From Lysobacter terrestris (lineage in GTDB: Bacteria > Pseudomonadota > Gammaproteobacteria > Xanthomonadales > Xanthomonadaceae), in the NCBI RefSeq assembly GCF_014489475.1, contig NZ_CP060820.1, positions 496,001-560,000 of the forward strand: a DNA stretch of 64,000 bases, given 5' to 3'. The translations under genes were made by a program, and so were the position numbers. This document shows, one piece after another, positions 45,215 through 53,792 of this stretch; within the stretch, counting starts at the first letter, position 1, and each line of letters begins with the position of its first letter. The notes beneath the pieces are model-generated. The model saw only the letters and a list, made by a program, of their open reading frames with translations. It did no database searches and had not been told where the DNA came from.

Positions 45215-46093
45215 ATGAAACGTCGTTATCTGCAGCTGGACGTGTTCGCCGGCAATCCCGGCGACGGCAATCCGCTGGCCGTCGTGCTCGACGCGCAGGG
45301 CCTGGACGATGCCGCCATGCAGGCCATCGCCAAGTGGACGCGCCTGCCGGAAACGACCTTCGTCTTCCCGCCCACCCGGCCGGGCGCGAGCTACCGCATC
45401 CGCATGTTCAGCCCGCGCCGCGAAGTGCCCTTCGCCGGGCATCCCAGCGTCGGCACCGCCCACGCCGTGCTGGAAGCCGGCCTGGCCACACCGCGCGACG
45501 GCCTGCTGTACCAGGAAGGCATCGCCGGCGTGCTGCCGCTGCAGGTCGTCGGCGAGGGGCGTACGCGGACGATCGCCGTGCGCACGCCGAAGGCGCGGGT
45601 GGTGGAAATCGCTTCCCCTGGCGATCCGCGCCTGGCGCCGGCCCTGCGCGGCCTGGCCCTGGGCCCGCTGCCGCCGGTGCTGATGGACGGCGGCCGCCGC
45701 TGGTGGCTGGCGGAACTCGCCGACGAGGCATCCCTGCGCGCCGCCGAGCCGGACTGGGACGCGATCGCCGCGCTGGCGCAGGCCACCGAAACCATGGGCC
45801 TGTTCGTCTACGCCCGCAGCGCCGACCCGATCTACTACTACGCGGTGCGCGCCTTCGTCGGCGCACCGGCGCGGTTCGAGGACGCCGCCTCCGGCGCCGC
45901 CAACGCCACGCTGGCAGCCTGGCTGGCGTCGCGGGACGCCCTGCCCAGCCGCGACGGCCGTTACCGCATCAGCCAGGGCCGGGAAGTCGGCCACGACGCG
46001 ATCATCGACCTGCACGTGGACGCCGACGGCGAAGTCTGGTCGGGCGGGCGCGTGTGCAACGTGGTGACCGGACATATCGATTGGCCCGCGTGA
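45215..46093 (+). CDS. PhzF-family isomerase-like protein
   Basis: A 292-residue member of the PhzF epimerase/isomerase family, with the N-terminal KRRYLQLDVFAGNPGDGNPLAVVL, the catalytic Glu in LPETTFV, and the segments FSPRREVPFAGHPSVGTAHAVLE and DAASGAANATLAAWLA of the duplicated fold. PhzF itself isomerises a phenazine precursor, but most relatives have no known substrate, and no other phenazine genes are near. It is divergent from lysC-lysA. Confidence 0.88.
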   Translation: MKRRYLQLDVFAGNPGDGNPLAVVLDAQGLDDAAMQAIAKWTRLPETTFVFPPTRPGASYRIRMFSPRREVPFAGHPSVGTAHAVLEAGLATPRDGLLYQEGIAGVLPLQVVGEGRTRTIAVRTPKARVVEIASPGDPRLAPALRGLALGPLPPVLMDGGRRWWLAELADEASLRAAEPDWDAIAALAQATETMGLFVYARSADPIYYYAVRAFVGAPARFEDAASGAANATLAAWLASRDALPSRDGRYRISQGREVGHDAIIDLHVDADGEVWSGGRVCNVVTGHIDWPA

Positions 46094-46126
46094 CCGGGCC
46101 CGTTGCAGTTGCCGTATGGATTTTTG

Positions 46127-46205
46127 CTCGTCATCCCGGCGCAAGCCGGGATCCAACTTCAAGCCACTGCAACGGCTGGATCCCGGCTTGCGCCGGGATG
46201 ACGAG
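46127..46205. repeat. Long perfect inverted repeat (dispersed palindrome type)
   Basis: Arms 46127-46155 and 46177-46205 are perfect 29-base inverses separated by 21 bases. Each arm contains CGTCATCCCGGCGCAAGCC. This sequence type is widely dispersed in proteobacterial intergenic regions. It sits between phzF and the SDR gene and could act as a transcription terminator or mRNA stabiliser. Confidence 0.85.
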
Positions 46206-46257
46206 TGAAATGGCACCGACAACAACCATTGATTACTGAGAAACAAGCCGGTCCGCC

Positions 46258-47055
46258 ATGACCCAACTCGCCAACCAAGTCGTCTGGATCACCGGCGCCT
46301 CCAGCGGCATCGGCGAGGCCTTGGCGAAGCTCGCCGCGCAGCGCGGCGCGAAGCTGGTGCTGTCCTCGCGGCGCGAAGCCGAACTGGAACGCGTACGCCA
46401 GGCCTGTCCGCGCCCGCAGGACGTTGCCATCCTCCCGGTCGACCTCGCCGATTTCGGCGATGCCGACGCGCTGGCCGCGCAGGCTGCGGCCTTCTTCGGC
46501 CCCATCGACGTGCTGGTCAACAACGCCGGCATTTCCCAGCGCACCGCGATGCTCGACACCGGCATGCCGGCGTATCGGCGGCTGATGGAGATCGACGTAT
46601 TCGCGCCGATCGCCCTGACCAAGGCGCTGGCGCCGGGCTGGGTCGCGCGCGGCCGCGGCCACGTCGTGGTGGTGAGTTCGGTGTTCGGCACCATCGCGAT
46701 GGCACGTCGCACCGGTTACGCCGCGGCCAAGCACGCGCTGCACGGCTTCTTCGACAGCGCCCGCATCGAGCTGGGCCACCGTGGGGTGCAGTTCACCCTC
46801 GCCTGCCCCGGCTTCGTGCGCACCAACGTGTCGGTGAACGCGCTGGGCCCCGGCGGCCAGCCCTACGGCAAGTCCGACCACGACATCGACGCCGGCATGG
46901 ACCCGCGGGTGTGCGCGGAGAAGATCTGGCGCGCGGTCGAGGCCGACCGCTTTGAGGTCACCATCGCCGGGGTCGAACGCGTCGCGGTGCTGATCAAGCG
47001 CTTCCTGCCGCTGCGCTGGTACACGGCGTTCGCGCGGCGCCTCAAGATCAACTGA
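46258..47055 (+). CDS. Short-chain dehydrogenase/reductase
   Basis: A 265-residue classical SDR oxidoreductase. The cofactor motif TGASSGIG is at residues about 12-19, followed by NNAGISQR, the catalytic Ser in VVSSVFG and YxxxK in GYAAAKHALHGFF. After it comes the substrate loop segment CPGFVRTNVSVNAL. The C-terminal part (ERVAVLIKRFLPLRWYTAFARRLKI) is amphipathic and basic, as in SDRs of the DHRS7/DltE-like group that act on lipids or steroids. The substrate is not predictable. Confidence 0.9.
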   Translation: MTQLANQVVWITGASSGIGEALAKLAAQRGAKLVLSSRREAELERVRQACPRPQDVAILPVDLADFGDADALAAQAAAFFGPIDVLVNNAGISQRTAMLDTGMPAYRRLMEIDVFAPIALTKALAPGWVARGRGHVVVVSSVFGTIAMARRTGYAAAKHALHGFFDSARIELGHRGVQFTLACPGFVRTNVSVNALGPGGQPYGKSDHDIDAGMDPRVCAEKIWRAVEADRFEVTIAGVERVAVLIKRFLPLRWYTAFARRLKIN

Positions 47056-47061
47056 CACAAA

Positions 47062-47089
47062 GAAGCAGGGGCCCGAGGGCCCCTGCTTC
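47062..47089. terminator. Intrinsic terminator between convergent genes
   Basis: GAAGCAGGGGCC (47062-47073) pairs perfectly with GGCCCCTGCTTC (47078-47089), with loop CGAG. It lies between the SDR gene and the glycine-zipper gene. Confidence 0.8.
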
Positions 47090-47090
47090 G

Positions 47091-47813
47091 TCACTCCGCC
47101 CGCACGTCCACCCGCACGCGGATGCGGTCGCCGGGGTGGTAGTTGGTGCGCGTCGTGTACTGGTGGCCGGCGTATTCGTAGGTGACGTCGTACGCGTCCA
47201 CCGAACGTTCGCCGTTGCTGTAGTAGCCGCTGCCCGCCGGTTGCGGATCGCACACCGTCACCGTACCGACCCGGTCAGGGGCGCGTTGGCGCTGGCTCTG
47301 CTCGTAGACCTGGCGGCCGGCCATGCCGCCGACCATCGAACCGATCGCCGACGTCGCGTAACGGGCGCTGCCGCCGCCGACCTGGCTGCCGACCGCGGCG
47401 CCGATGATGCCGCCGACCACGGTCGCGACCGTCGCACCCGTCTGCGTGCCGCCGCTGCTGCGACGGTAGTTGCCGTACTGGTCGTAGTAACCGTCGTGGT
47501 CATTACGGGCATAACCGTCGTTGCGGTAGTAGCCATCGTTGCGGTAATCGCCGTTGTCGTAACCGCCGTTGTAGCTGCCGTCGCCGCGCACATAGGTGTC
47601 GCGCTGGTAGCAGCGCTGCGAGTTCGACGTCGGATAGTTGGAGCCGTAACGCGAATCGAACACCGGATCGACGCGGATCACCCGGGCGGTGTCGTAGCGG
47701 ACGTTCGCGTCCTGCCCGTTGTAGGGCGCAGAACGGTACGTCGTCTGTGCGGAAGCCAGCCCGGTGGCAGCCGCCAGGCACAGGGCCAGGGTGGAAACGA
47801 ACAGACGCTTCAT
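47091..47813 (-). CDS. Glycine-zipper 2TM domain envelope protein
   Basis: A 240-residue exported protein. A signal peptide (about residues 1-22) precedes a Tyr/Asn/Asp/Gly-rich disordered part with repeated YRNDGY-like units (about residues 78-118). Next comes the glycine-zipper pair (TGATVATVVGGIIGAAVGSQVGGG, then ATSAIGSMVGGMAGRQVYEQ; about residues 122-170), and a C-terminal beta-rich region (YDVTYEYAGHQYTTRTNYHPGDRIRVRVDV). Similar proteins are related to the SlyB/OmpA-associated 17 kDa antigen group. Its job is likely structural in the outer membrane. Confidence 0.85.
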   Translation of the reverse strand: MKRLFVSTLALCLAAATGLASAQTTYRSAPYNGQDANVRYDTARVIRVDPVFDSRYGSNYPTSNSQRCYQRDTYVRGDGSYNGGYDNGDYRNDGYYRNDGYARNDHDGYYDQYGNYRRSSGGTQTGATVATVVGGIIGAAVGSQVGGGSARYATSAIGSMVGGMAGRQVYEQSQRQRAPDRVGTVTVCDPQPAGSGYYSNGERSVDAYDVTYEYAGHQYTTRTNYHPGDRIRVRVDVRAE

Positions 47814-47906
47814 GGTGGGAACTCCGCAACGCCGGAATGGCGTGCGCGGATCGTCGGTCGGGGGCGGGCAATACAGGCTGAATCCAGCCGGCCAGCGCGC
47901 GCCGGT

Positions 47907-48593
47907 TTACCTCGCCGACAGCCAGGCCGCGGCCTGCGCCGCCACGGCCGGCGCGGCGCGCCCCAGCAACGGACCGACGTGGCTCGGCGCGTCCACCATC
48001 ACCAGCCCGGCTTGCCATGCCGTGGCCAGCGCCTGCGTGAGCGCGGGGGGCACGTCCTCGTCTCGACTGGACGCGATGCACAGCACCGGACACTGGGGCA
48101 TGGCGACCTCGACGCCCGCCTGCGCGGCGCGCAGGACCGCGCCGGCTTCGTCGCGCCAGCGCGCATAAGCGAACAACGCGGTCGCAGCGTCGGCATCCGG
48201 CAACGCCCGGCGCGTCGACGCCAACCGCGCATCGCGCCGCCACGGCACGAGATCCGGCCATTCGCGCGCCGGCAGCGCCTGCGCCCACGGCAACGGCGGC
48301 AAGGGATTCACCAGCACCAGCGCATCGGCCGCATCCGCGCACAGCATCGCCAGCAACCCGCCCAGGCTGGCGCCGACCAGCGCGCGCGGCCGCGGCAGGG
48401 CCAGCAGCGCGGCCCGCGCCTGCTGGCGGTAGTCGTCCAGCGTGGTCGTGGCCAAGCCATCCGGACGGGGTTGCAGGTCCGGGGTGGCGAGTTCGATGCC
48501 CGATGCGGTGAACACGCCGCGCCAGGCATTCCATTCCCAACCGCCCCCGCCGGCGCCGTGCAGCGCGAGCGCGTGCCCGATCCGTGGCCGCAC
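47907..48593 (-). CDS. Alpha/beta-fold hydrolase
   Basis: A 228-residue cytoplasmic hydrolase of RBBP9/YdeN-like size. The oxyanion region is LHGAGGGGWEW, the nucleophile Ser is in GASLGG, a candidate acid lies in SSRDEDVP and the His in APSHVGPLL. The start codon is GTG (48591-48593), 12 bases after the osmC stop, so the two genes are probably co-transcribed. The substrate is unknown. Confidence 0.8.
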   Translation of the reverse strand: MRPRIGHALALHGAGGGGWEWNAWRGVFTASGIELATPDLQPRPDGLATTTLDDYRQQARAALLALPRPRALVGASLGGLLAMLCADAADALVLVNPLPPLPWAQALPAREWPDLVPWRRDARLASTRRALPDADAATALFAYARWRDEAGAVLRAAQAGVEVAMPQCPVLCIASSRDEDVPPALTQALATAWQAGLVMVDAPSHVGPLLGRAAPAVAAQAAAWLSAR

Positions 48594-48605
48594 GCGCGCC
48601 GTGCC

Positions 48606-49043
48606 TCAGCCCTGCAGCGTCGCCGACAGCGTCACCGGCACCGCCAGCGCGCGCGAGATCACGCACCCGGCCTTGGCGGCTTCGGCGATCTGCTGGAACT
48701 GTTCGGCGCTGATCCCCGGCACCTTCGCGTTGACGACCAGGTTGACGCCGGTGATCGTCGGGCCCGGATCCATGCCGGGGTCCATCGTGGCCTCGGCGCG
48801 GGTTTCGATCCGGTCGGGGGTGAAGCCCGACTTGCCGAGTACCGCCGACAGCGCCATCGAGAAGCAGCCGGCATGCGCCGCGGCCAGCAGCTCTTCCGGG
48901 TTGGTGCCCTTCTCGTCGCCGAAGCGGGTCTTGAACGAGTAGTTCTGGTCGGCGAACAGCCCGCTCTGCGGCGTGCTCATGCTGCCCTTGCCGGCTTGCA
49001 GGTCGCCTTGCCAGACCGCATCCGCGTAGCGCTTGAAGGCCAT
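48606..49043 (-). CDS. osmC: OsmC-family peroxiredoxin
   Basis: A 145-residue thiol peroxidase that reduces organic hydroperoxides. The two reactive cysteines of the family are Cys60 (LLAAAHAGCFSMALS) and Cys127 (EAAKAGCVISRAL). The start at 49041-49043 was chosen because GGAG lies eight bases upstream and the family motif MAFKRYADAVWQGDLQAGKG follows directly. The frame continues to 49088 without family similarity. Confidence 0.93.
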   Translation of the reverse strand: MAFKRYADAVWQGDLQAGKGSMSTPQSGLFADQNYSFKTRFGDEKGTNPEELLAAAHAGCFSMALSAVLGKSGFTPDRIETRAEATMDPGMDPGPTITGVNLVVNAKVPGISAEQFQQIAEAAKAGCVISRALAVPVTLSATLQG

Positions 49044-49309
49044 GTCCACTGCTCCGGGAAAAAGGGCGCACAGGGTAGCGCCGGCCACGTTAGCTTTGTG
49101 ATGCGGTCTTCATGCCGCCTGCGCTGCGGGCGCCCTTGACCCGCCGCATCCGCTGCGGGATGGTTGCTCCCCCGGCCACCCGCCGGCACCCCGCCATGAC
49201 CGCCCTCGCCGAGCGCACGCTCGGGAATGGCAGCGCTTCCGACGCGGACAGCCATGACGGCCAGTTTCCTGGGCAACACGCCCTACCCAACCACGGGAGA
49301 AACGGCCTC

Positions 49310-51358
49310 ATGTCGTACAGCACACAGGACATCCGCAACGTGGCCTTGGCAGGCCACCCCGCCGCCGGCAAGACGACGCTCTTCGAAGCCCTGCTGCACG
49401 CCGGCGGCGCGATCCAGACAGCAGGCAGCATCGAACGCGGCAGCACCGTCTCCGACTTCGACCCGATCGAAAAAGAACGCGGCCACTCGCTCGACGTCGG
49501 CATCGCCTCCACCGACCACGGCGGCATCCACGTCAACCTGATCGACACCCCCGGCTATCCCGACTTCCGCGGCCCCGCGCTGTCCGCGCTCGCGGCCGTG
49601 GAAACCGTGGCGATAGTCGTGGACGCCGACAGCGGCGTGGAATACGGCACGCGCCGCATGATGGAGTACGCCAAGGCACGCAACCTGTGCCGCGTGCTGG
49701 TGGTCAACAAGATCGACCACGCCGACGCCGCCAGCGCGCGCGTGCTGGACGAATTGCGCGAGACCTTCGGCAACGAATGCCTGCCGTTGAACCTGCCGGT
49801 CGACGGCGGCAAGGGCGTGATCGACTGCTTCGCGAACACGCAGGGCGACAGCGACCTCGGCCCCGTCGCCGAGTGGCACCAGAAGATCATCGACCAGGTG
49901 GTCGAGATCAACGAGACGGTGATGGAGCACTACCTCGACCTCGGCGAGGGCGGCCTGTCCGGACAGGAACTGCACGACGCCTTCGAGCAATGCCTGCGCG
50001 AAGGCCACCTCGTCCCCGTGCTGTTCTGTTCGGCACGCAGCGGCGTGGGCACCAGGGAATTGCTGGATACCGCGGAAAAACTCTTCCCGAATCCCGCCGA
50101 AGCCAATCCGCCGGCCTTCCACAAGCTCAACGGCCAGGGCGCCGAACCGGTCGACGCCGCGCCCGATCCGGGCCGGCACGTGATCGCCGACGTCTTCAAG
50201 ATCGTCAACGATCCCTTCGTCGGCAAGCTCGGCATCTTCCGCGTCTACCAGGGCACGGTGAAGAAGGACACGCAGCTGTTCGTCGACGACGGCAAGAAGC
50301 CGTTCAAGGTCGGCCACCTGTTCAAGCTCAAGGGCAAGGACCACGTCGAGATCGACCAGGCCGTGCCCGGCGACATCGCCGCGGTCGCCAAGGTCGACGA
50401 ACTGCATTTCGACGCGGTGCTGCACGACAGCCACGACGAGGACCACATCCACCTGGATCCGCTGGACTTTCCCAAGCCGATGTTCGGCCTGGCGGTGGAA
50501 GCCGCGCACAAGGGCCAGGAGCAGAAGCTGTCGACCGCGCTGCACAAGCTCGCCGAGGAAGATCCCTGCTTCACCGTCGAACACGAAGCCGAAACCAACG
50601 AAACGGTGATCCGCGGCCTCTCCGACCTGCACCTGCGCGTCAACCTCGACCGGCTCAAAGACAAGCACGGCGTGGAAGTGAAATCGCGCCCGCCGCGCAT
50701 CGCCTACCGCGAAACCGTCGCCGGCAAGGCCGAAGGCCACCACCGCCACAAGAAACAGACCGGCGGCGCGGGCCAGTTCGGCGAGGTGTTCCTGCGCATC
50801 GAGCCGTTGCCGCGCGGTGGCGGCTTCGAGTTCGTCGACGAGGTGAAGGGCGGCACCATCCCCGGCCAGTTCATGCCGGCGGTGGAGAAAGGCGTGCGCC
50901 AGGTGCTGCACCACGGCGCGGTCGCCGGCTATCCGATGCAGGACGTGCGCGTGATCGTGTACGACGGCAAGCACCACAGCGTCGACAGCAAGGAAGTCGC
51001 GTTCGTCGCCGCGGGCAAGAAGGCCTTCCTCGACGCGATCAGCAAGGCGCGGCCGCAGGTGCTCGAACCCATCGTCGACCTCGAGGTCAGCGCGCCCGAG
51101 CAGCACATGGGCGACATCAGCGGCGGCCTCGCCAGCAAGCGTGCGCGCATCAACGGCACCGACTCGACGCGCGGCAACGAGATCGTCGTGCGCGCGCAGG
51201 TGCCGCTGTCGGAGCTGGAGGGCTACGCGGCGGAGCTGAAATCGGTGACCGCCGGCCGCGGCCGCTACTCGCTCGACTTCAGCCACTACGAACCGGTCCC
51301 GCCACAGGTGCAGCAGAAGCTGGTCGAGGGCTACAAGCCGAAGGCGGAAGAGGACTGA
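49310..51358 (+). CDS. Elongation factor G-like GTPase (EF-G2/FusA2 type)
   Basis: A 682-residue translational GTPase related to EF-G but not the main copy. The G domain has a non-standard P-loop (AGHPAAGKTT, residues 14-23, where EF-G has AHIDAGKTT), DTPGYPDFRG and NKIDHADA. Domain II-V segments follow, including the domain IV loop region KKQTGGAGQFGEVFLRIEP. I chose the ATG at 49310 (MSYSTQDIRN); the frame opens at 49112 but the extension is not family-like. The gene stands alone, without tufA, rpsL or rpsG beside it. The function of the EF-G2 class is not settled. Confidence 0.88.
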   Translation: MSYSTQDIRNVALAGHPAAGKTTLFEALLHAGGAIQTAGSIERGSTVSDFDPIEKERGHSLDVGIASTDHGGIHVNLIDTPGYPDFRGPALSALAAVETVAIVVDADSGVEYGTRRMMEYAKARNLCRVLVVNKIDHADAASARVLDELRETFGNECLPLNLPVDGGKGVIDCFANTQGDSDLGPVAEWHQKIIDQVVEINETVMEHYLDLGEGGLSGQELHDAFEQCLREGHLVPVLFCSARSGVGTRELLDTAEKLFPNPAEANPPAFHKLNGQGAEPVDAAPDPGRHVIADVFKIVNDPFVGKLGIFRVYQGTVKKDTQLFVDDGKKPFKVGHLFKLKGKDHVEIDQAVPGDIAAVAKVDELHFDAVLHDSHDEDHIHLDPLDFPKPMFGLAVEAAHKGQEQKLSTALHKLAEEDPCFTVEHEAETNETVIRGLSDLHLRVNLDRLKDKHGVEVKSRPPRIAYRETVAGKAEGHHRHKKQTGGAGQFGEVFLRIEPLPRGGGFEFVDEVKGGTIPGQFMPAVEKGVRQVLHHGAVAGYPMQDVRVIVYDGKHHSVDSKEVAFVAAGKKAFLDAISKARPQVLEPIVDLEVSAPEQHMGDISGGLASKRARINGTDSTRGNEIVVRAQVPLSELEGYAAELKSVTAGRGRYSLDFSHYEPVPPQVQQKLVEGYKPKAEED

Positions 51359-51375
51359 GCCGCCACGCGCGCAAC

Positions 51376-51398
51376 CCGGACCGGCAGCACCGGTCCGG
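51376..51398. terminator. Perfect hairpin after the EF-G-like gene
   Basis: CCGGACCGG (51376-51384) and CCGGTCCGG (51390-51398) with a 5-base loop, 18 bases after the stop codon. There is no T tract, so it may be a stabiliser or a weak terminator. Confidence 0.45.
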
Positions 51399-51579
51399 AT
51401 GCCCGCCACCCGCCCAGCGGCCGATCACGACAAGGCTGACTGCGGCAACGGCGGCCGTGAAATTGCGATGCACGGCACCAACCGGAAAACCCGTGCAGGC
51501 CGCAAGCGGCCTTGTGATCCGGTTCGCAGATCGCTGGCGGTTTCAGGCGTTTCATCCCTCCTGCAACAGGGGGGTCACC

Positions 51580-51699
51580 ATGAACGCCGGAAAGCCAACC
51601 CGGTCCAGCGACCGGTACGAACGTCTCGCCCGCAGCATGCTCGCCGTCGCCTTGCTGGCGGCGGTGGTCTGGGCCGTGTCAGGCGCCGCTTTTGCCTGA
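51580..51699 (+). CDS. Predicted 39-residue single-helix membrane peptide
   Basis: The frame from ATG (51580-51582) to TGA (51697-51699) has a GGGGGG site five bases before the start. The product has a charged, Arg/Ser-rich N-terminus (MNAGKPTRSSDRYERLARS) and one hydrophobic helix (MLAVALLAAVVWAVSGAAFA). A strong terminator follows 34 bases after the stop, so it probably forms a short transcription unit. It could be a membrane-embedded small protein or a signal-like peptide. No family is recognised. Confidence 0.6.
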   Translation: MNAGKPTRSSDRYERLARSMLAVALLAAVVWAVSGAAFA

Positions 51700-51732
51700 G
51701 GCGGCCCGCATCGCGCGCCTGCTACCACCCAT

Positions 51733-51758
51733 GCCCGAGGCCTGAGCTTCGGGCTTTT
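51733..51758 (+). terminator. Intrinsic terminator
   Basis: GCCCGAGG (51733-51740) and CTTCGGGC (51747-51754) form an 8-bp stem including one G-T pair, with TTTT directly after. It terminates the small membrane peptide transcript. Confidence 0.8.
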
Positions 51759-51834
51759 GCGTTTCGGGCTTTGCGCTTTCGGCGCGAATTCCCTGCGCCG
51801 CCGCGCGCAAGCGCCCCCGGCGGCGGGCTTCGAC

Positions 51835-51840
51835 GATAAT
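51835..51840 (+). promoter_or_regulatory. -10 box (GATAAT) six bases before the LysE-type gene
   Basis: GATAAT at 51835-51840 and the ATG at 51847 put the expected transcription start on the start codon, so the mRNA would be leaderless. There is no Shine-Dalgarno sequence. It is the same arrangement as at ispB. Confidence 0.55.
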
Positions 51841-51846
51841 TGCGCG

Positions 51847-52509
51847 ATGCACCTGTTCGACACGCCCACCCTGCTCGCCTTCCTCGCCACGGCCGTGGTG
51901 CTCGTGATCATTCCCGGGCCGGGCACCGCCTGGATCGTCGCCCAGACCGTCGCCGGCGGGACCGCGCGCGGCCTGCGCGCCGGGCTCGGACTGGAAACCG
52001 CGACGCTGCTGCATGCGCTCGCCGCGGGCCTGGGGCTGTCGGCGGTGCTGGCGACTTCGGCGCTCGCCTTCGAGGTACTCAAGTACGCCGGCGCCTTCTA
52101 CCTGGTGTGGCTGGGGATCAAGGCCTGGCGCAGCGGCCGCAACACCACCGGCGACGAACTGCACCCCGCGCCCGCGCAGACGGCGCCGAACAAACCCGAC
52201 GCGGTGTACTGGCGCTCGGTGGTGACCGGCGTGCTCAACCCGAAGGTGGCGTTGTTCTTCCTCGCCTTCCTGCCGCAGTTCGTGCATCCCGAACGCGGCC
52301 TGGTGTGGGTGCAGTTCCTGGTGTTGGGCACGCTGCTGTCGCTGATCGGCTTCAGCCACAGCGCCTTCCTCAGCACCATGGTCGGCCGCCTCGGCCGCAG
52401 GCTGCGCGACGGCAACGGCCGCTTCGCGCTGTGGCGCCAACGCGCGCTCGGCGCGTTCTTCATCGGCCTGGGCCTGCGCCTGGCGCTGCAGCAGCGCAGC
52501 GGCCTGTGA
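51847..52509 (+). CDS. LysE/RhtB-family amino-acid exporter
   Basis: A 220-residue inner-membrane exporter with six predicted helices. Family motifs are VIIPGPGTAWIVAQTVAGGTARGLRAGLG in the first helices, AFYLVWLGIKAWR, and GVLNPKVALFFLAFLPQFV. The ATG at 51847 matches the family N-terminus; the longer frame from 51757 passes through the terminator and promoter. Such proteins export amino acids or homoserine lactones; the substrate is not predictable. Confidence 0.92.
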   Translation: MHLFDTPTLLAFLATAVVLVIIPGPGTAWIVAQTVAGGTARGLRAGLGLETATLLHALAAGLGLSAVLATSALAFEVLKYAGAFYLVWLGIKAWRSGRNTTGDELHPAPAQTAPNKPDAVYWRSVVTGVLNPKVALFFLAFLPQFVHPERGLVWVQFLVLGTLLSLIGFSHSAFLSTMVGRLGRRLRDGNGRFALWRQRALGAFFIGLGLRLALQQRSGL

Positions 52510-52701
52510 CTCGCTGCTGGTCGCGGCAGGACCAGAACCGCGCCCGCGGCTGACAGGGCCAGCCACGAGCGTTGCCGGCACACGGCCAAGCGCCGCGCCG
52601 AGGCTAACGACTTGACGCCTCCACCGCGCTAGCATCGCGCGGTCGCCAGCCCCCACCTGCCGGCATTCCTTCCGAACCGTCCGCAATCCCGAGGGGGCAC
52701 C

Positions 52702-53115
52702 ATGGACAAGCGTTTCTGGATTTCCGGCGTGGTCATGACCATCGCCACGGCACTGTTGGGCTTCGTCGTCCACGGCCTGCTGCTCGCCGACGACTACAAC
52801 GCACTGGTCGGCACGGTCATGCGTTCGCAGGAACAGGCCAACGGCATGATGCAGTGGATGTTGCTGGCCGATGCGTGCATCGGTTTCGCGATGACCTGGA
52901 TCTACCGGCAAGGCATCGGCGCGCGCTCGACGCTGGCGCAGGGCATCCGCTTCGGTATCGCCGTCGCGTTCCTGACGGTGATCCCGCAGTTCTTGATCTA
53001 CTGGGTGGTCACCGCCATGCCCGCCGCGCTCGTGCACAAGCAGCTGGTGTTCGACAGCCTGCGCATGGTGGCGCTGGGCGTGCTGGTGGCCTGGCTCAAT
53101 CCGCGCCGCGCCTGA
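52702..53115 (+). CDS. Membrane protein of unknown function, four helices
   Basis: A 137-residue protein with four hydrophobic segments (about residues 7-29, 50-66, 78-100 and 118-132) and a GAGGGGG site five bases before the start. It has a short loop motif DDYNALVGTVMRSQEQ between helices 1 and 2. I cannot name the family with confidence. It is the first of a run of envelope genes. Confidence 0.75.
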   Translation: MDKRFWISGVVMTIATALLGFVVHGLLLADDYNALVGTVMRSQEQANGMMQWMLLADACIGFAMTWIYRQGIGARSTLAQGIRFGIAVAFLTVIPQFLIYWVVTAMPAALVHKQLVFDSLRMVALGVLVAWLNPRRA

Positions 53116-53189
53116 GCACCGCCAATTCACCTGCGATGCAAACCGGCGCGGGTATCGTCCGACCGTCCCGCTCATCCACGGATACCACG

Positions 53190-53777
53190 ATGAACCCGCG
53201 CCGCCGTTTTCTCGCCACCGTCCTCGCCACCAGCGCCCTGCTGGGCTCCGTGCTTGCCGCGTCCGGCTGCTCGACGCTCGGCGCCGTGACCGCGCTGCTG
53301 GGCAACCAGGTGAACTTCACCCAGCCGCAGCTGCAGCAGTCGCTCAACCGCAACTTCCCCAAGCACTACGACAAGCTCGGTGGGCTGGTGTCGATGACGC
53401 TGCTCAACCCGCGCCTGTCGATCCCGCAGGGCAGCAACCGCCTGCGCCTGGACTTCGACCTCGGCATCGGCGCGCTCGGCAGCGACAGCAGCCGGCCCAG
53501 CGGCCACTTCGCCCTGACCAGCGCGCTGCGTTTCGACCCGACCACGCGTGGCCTGCACCTGCAGGACCCGGCGATCGAACAGGTGAATGTGCCGTCGCTG
53601 GGCGGCATGATGAACAGCTCGGCGCGTGGCCTGCTCAACGACTGGCTGGCCGGCTACGCACGCGACGAACCCGTCTATCGCTTCGACAACAGCCTGCTCG
53701 ATCGCCTCGGTTCGCGCCGCATCGGCCGCACCGACATCGAGGACGGCCAGGTCGTGGTGCACCTCGGCGACAACTGA
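53190..53777 (+). CDS. DUF1439-type lipoprotein
   Basis: A 195-residue exported protein resembling the DUF1439 family (E. coli YceB-like). The signal (MNPRRRFLATVLATSALLGSVLAASGC) ends at Cys27 with an Ala at -3, so lipidation is likely but the lipobox is imperfect, and RRRF resembles a twin-arginine motif. The mature part (QVNFTQPQLQQSLNRNFPKHYDKLGGLVSMTLLNPRLSIPQG) matches the tube-like TULIP/DUF1439 start. The function is unknown; family members are thought to bind lipids. Confidence 0.8.
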   Translation: MNPRRRFLATVLATSALLGSVLAASGCSTLGAVTALLGNQVNFTQPQLQQSLNRNFPKHYDKLGGLVSMTLLNPRLSIPQGSNRLRLDFDLGIGALGSDSSRPSGHFALTSALRFDPTTRGLHLQDPAIEQVNVPSLGGMMNSSARGLLNDWLAGYARDEPVYRFDNSLLDRLGSRRIGRTDIEDGQVVVHLGDN

Positions 53778-53792
53778 CGAAACCAACCACTG

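Noticed and set aside
45098-46246. Minus-strand frame with SSRRKPGSS and LDPGLRRDDE segments
   Set aside because: These segments are the translation of the dispersed palindrome at 46127-46205. The rest is antisense to phzF.
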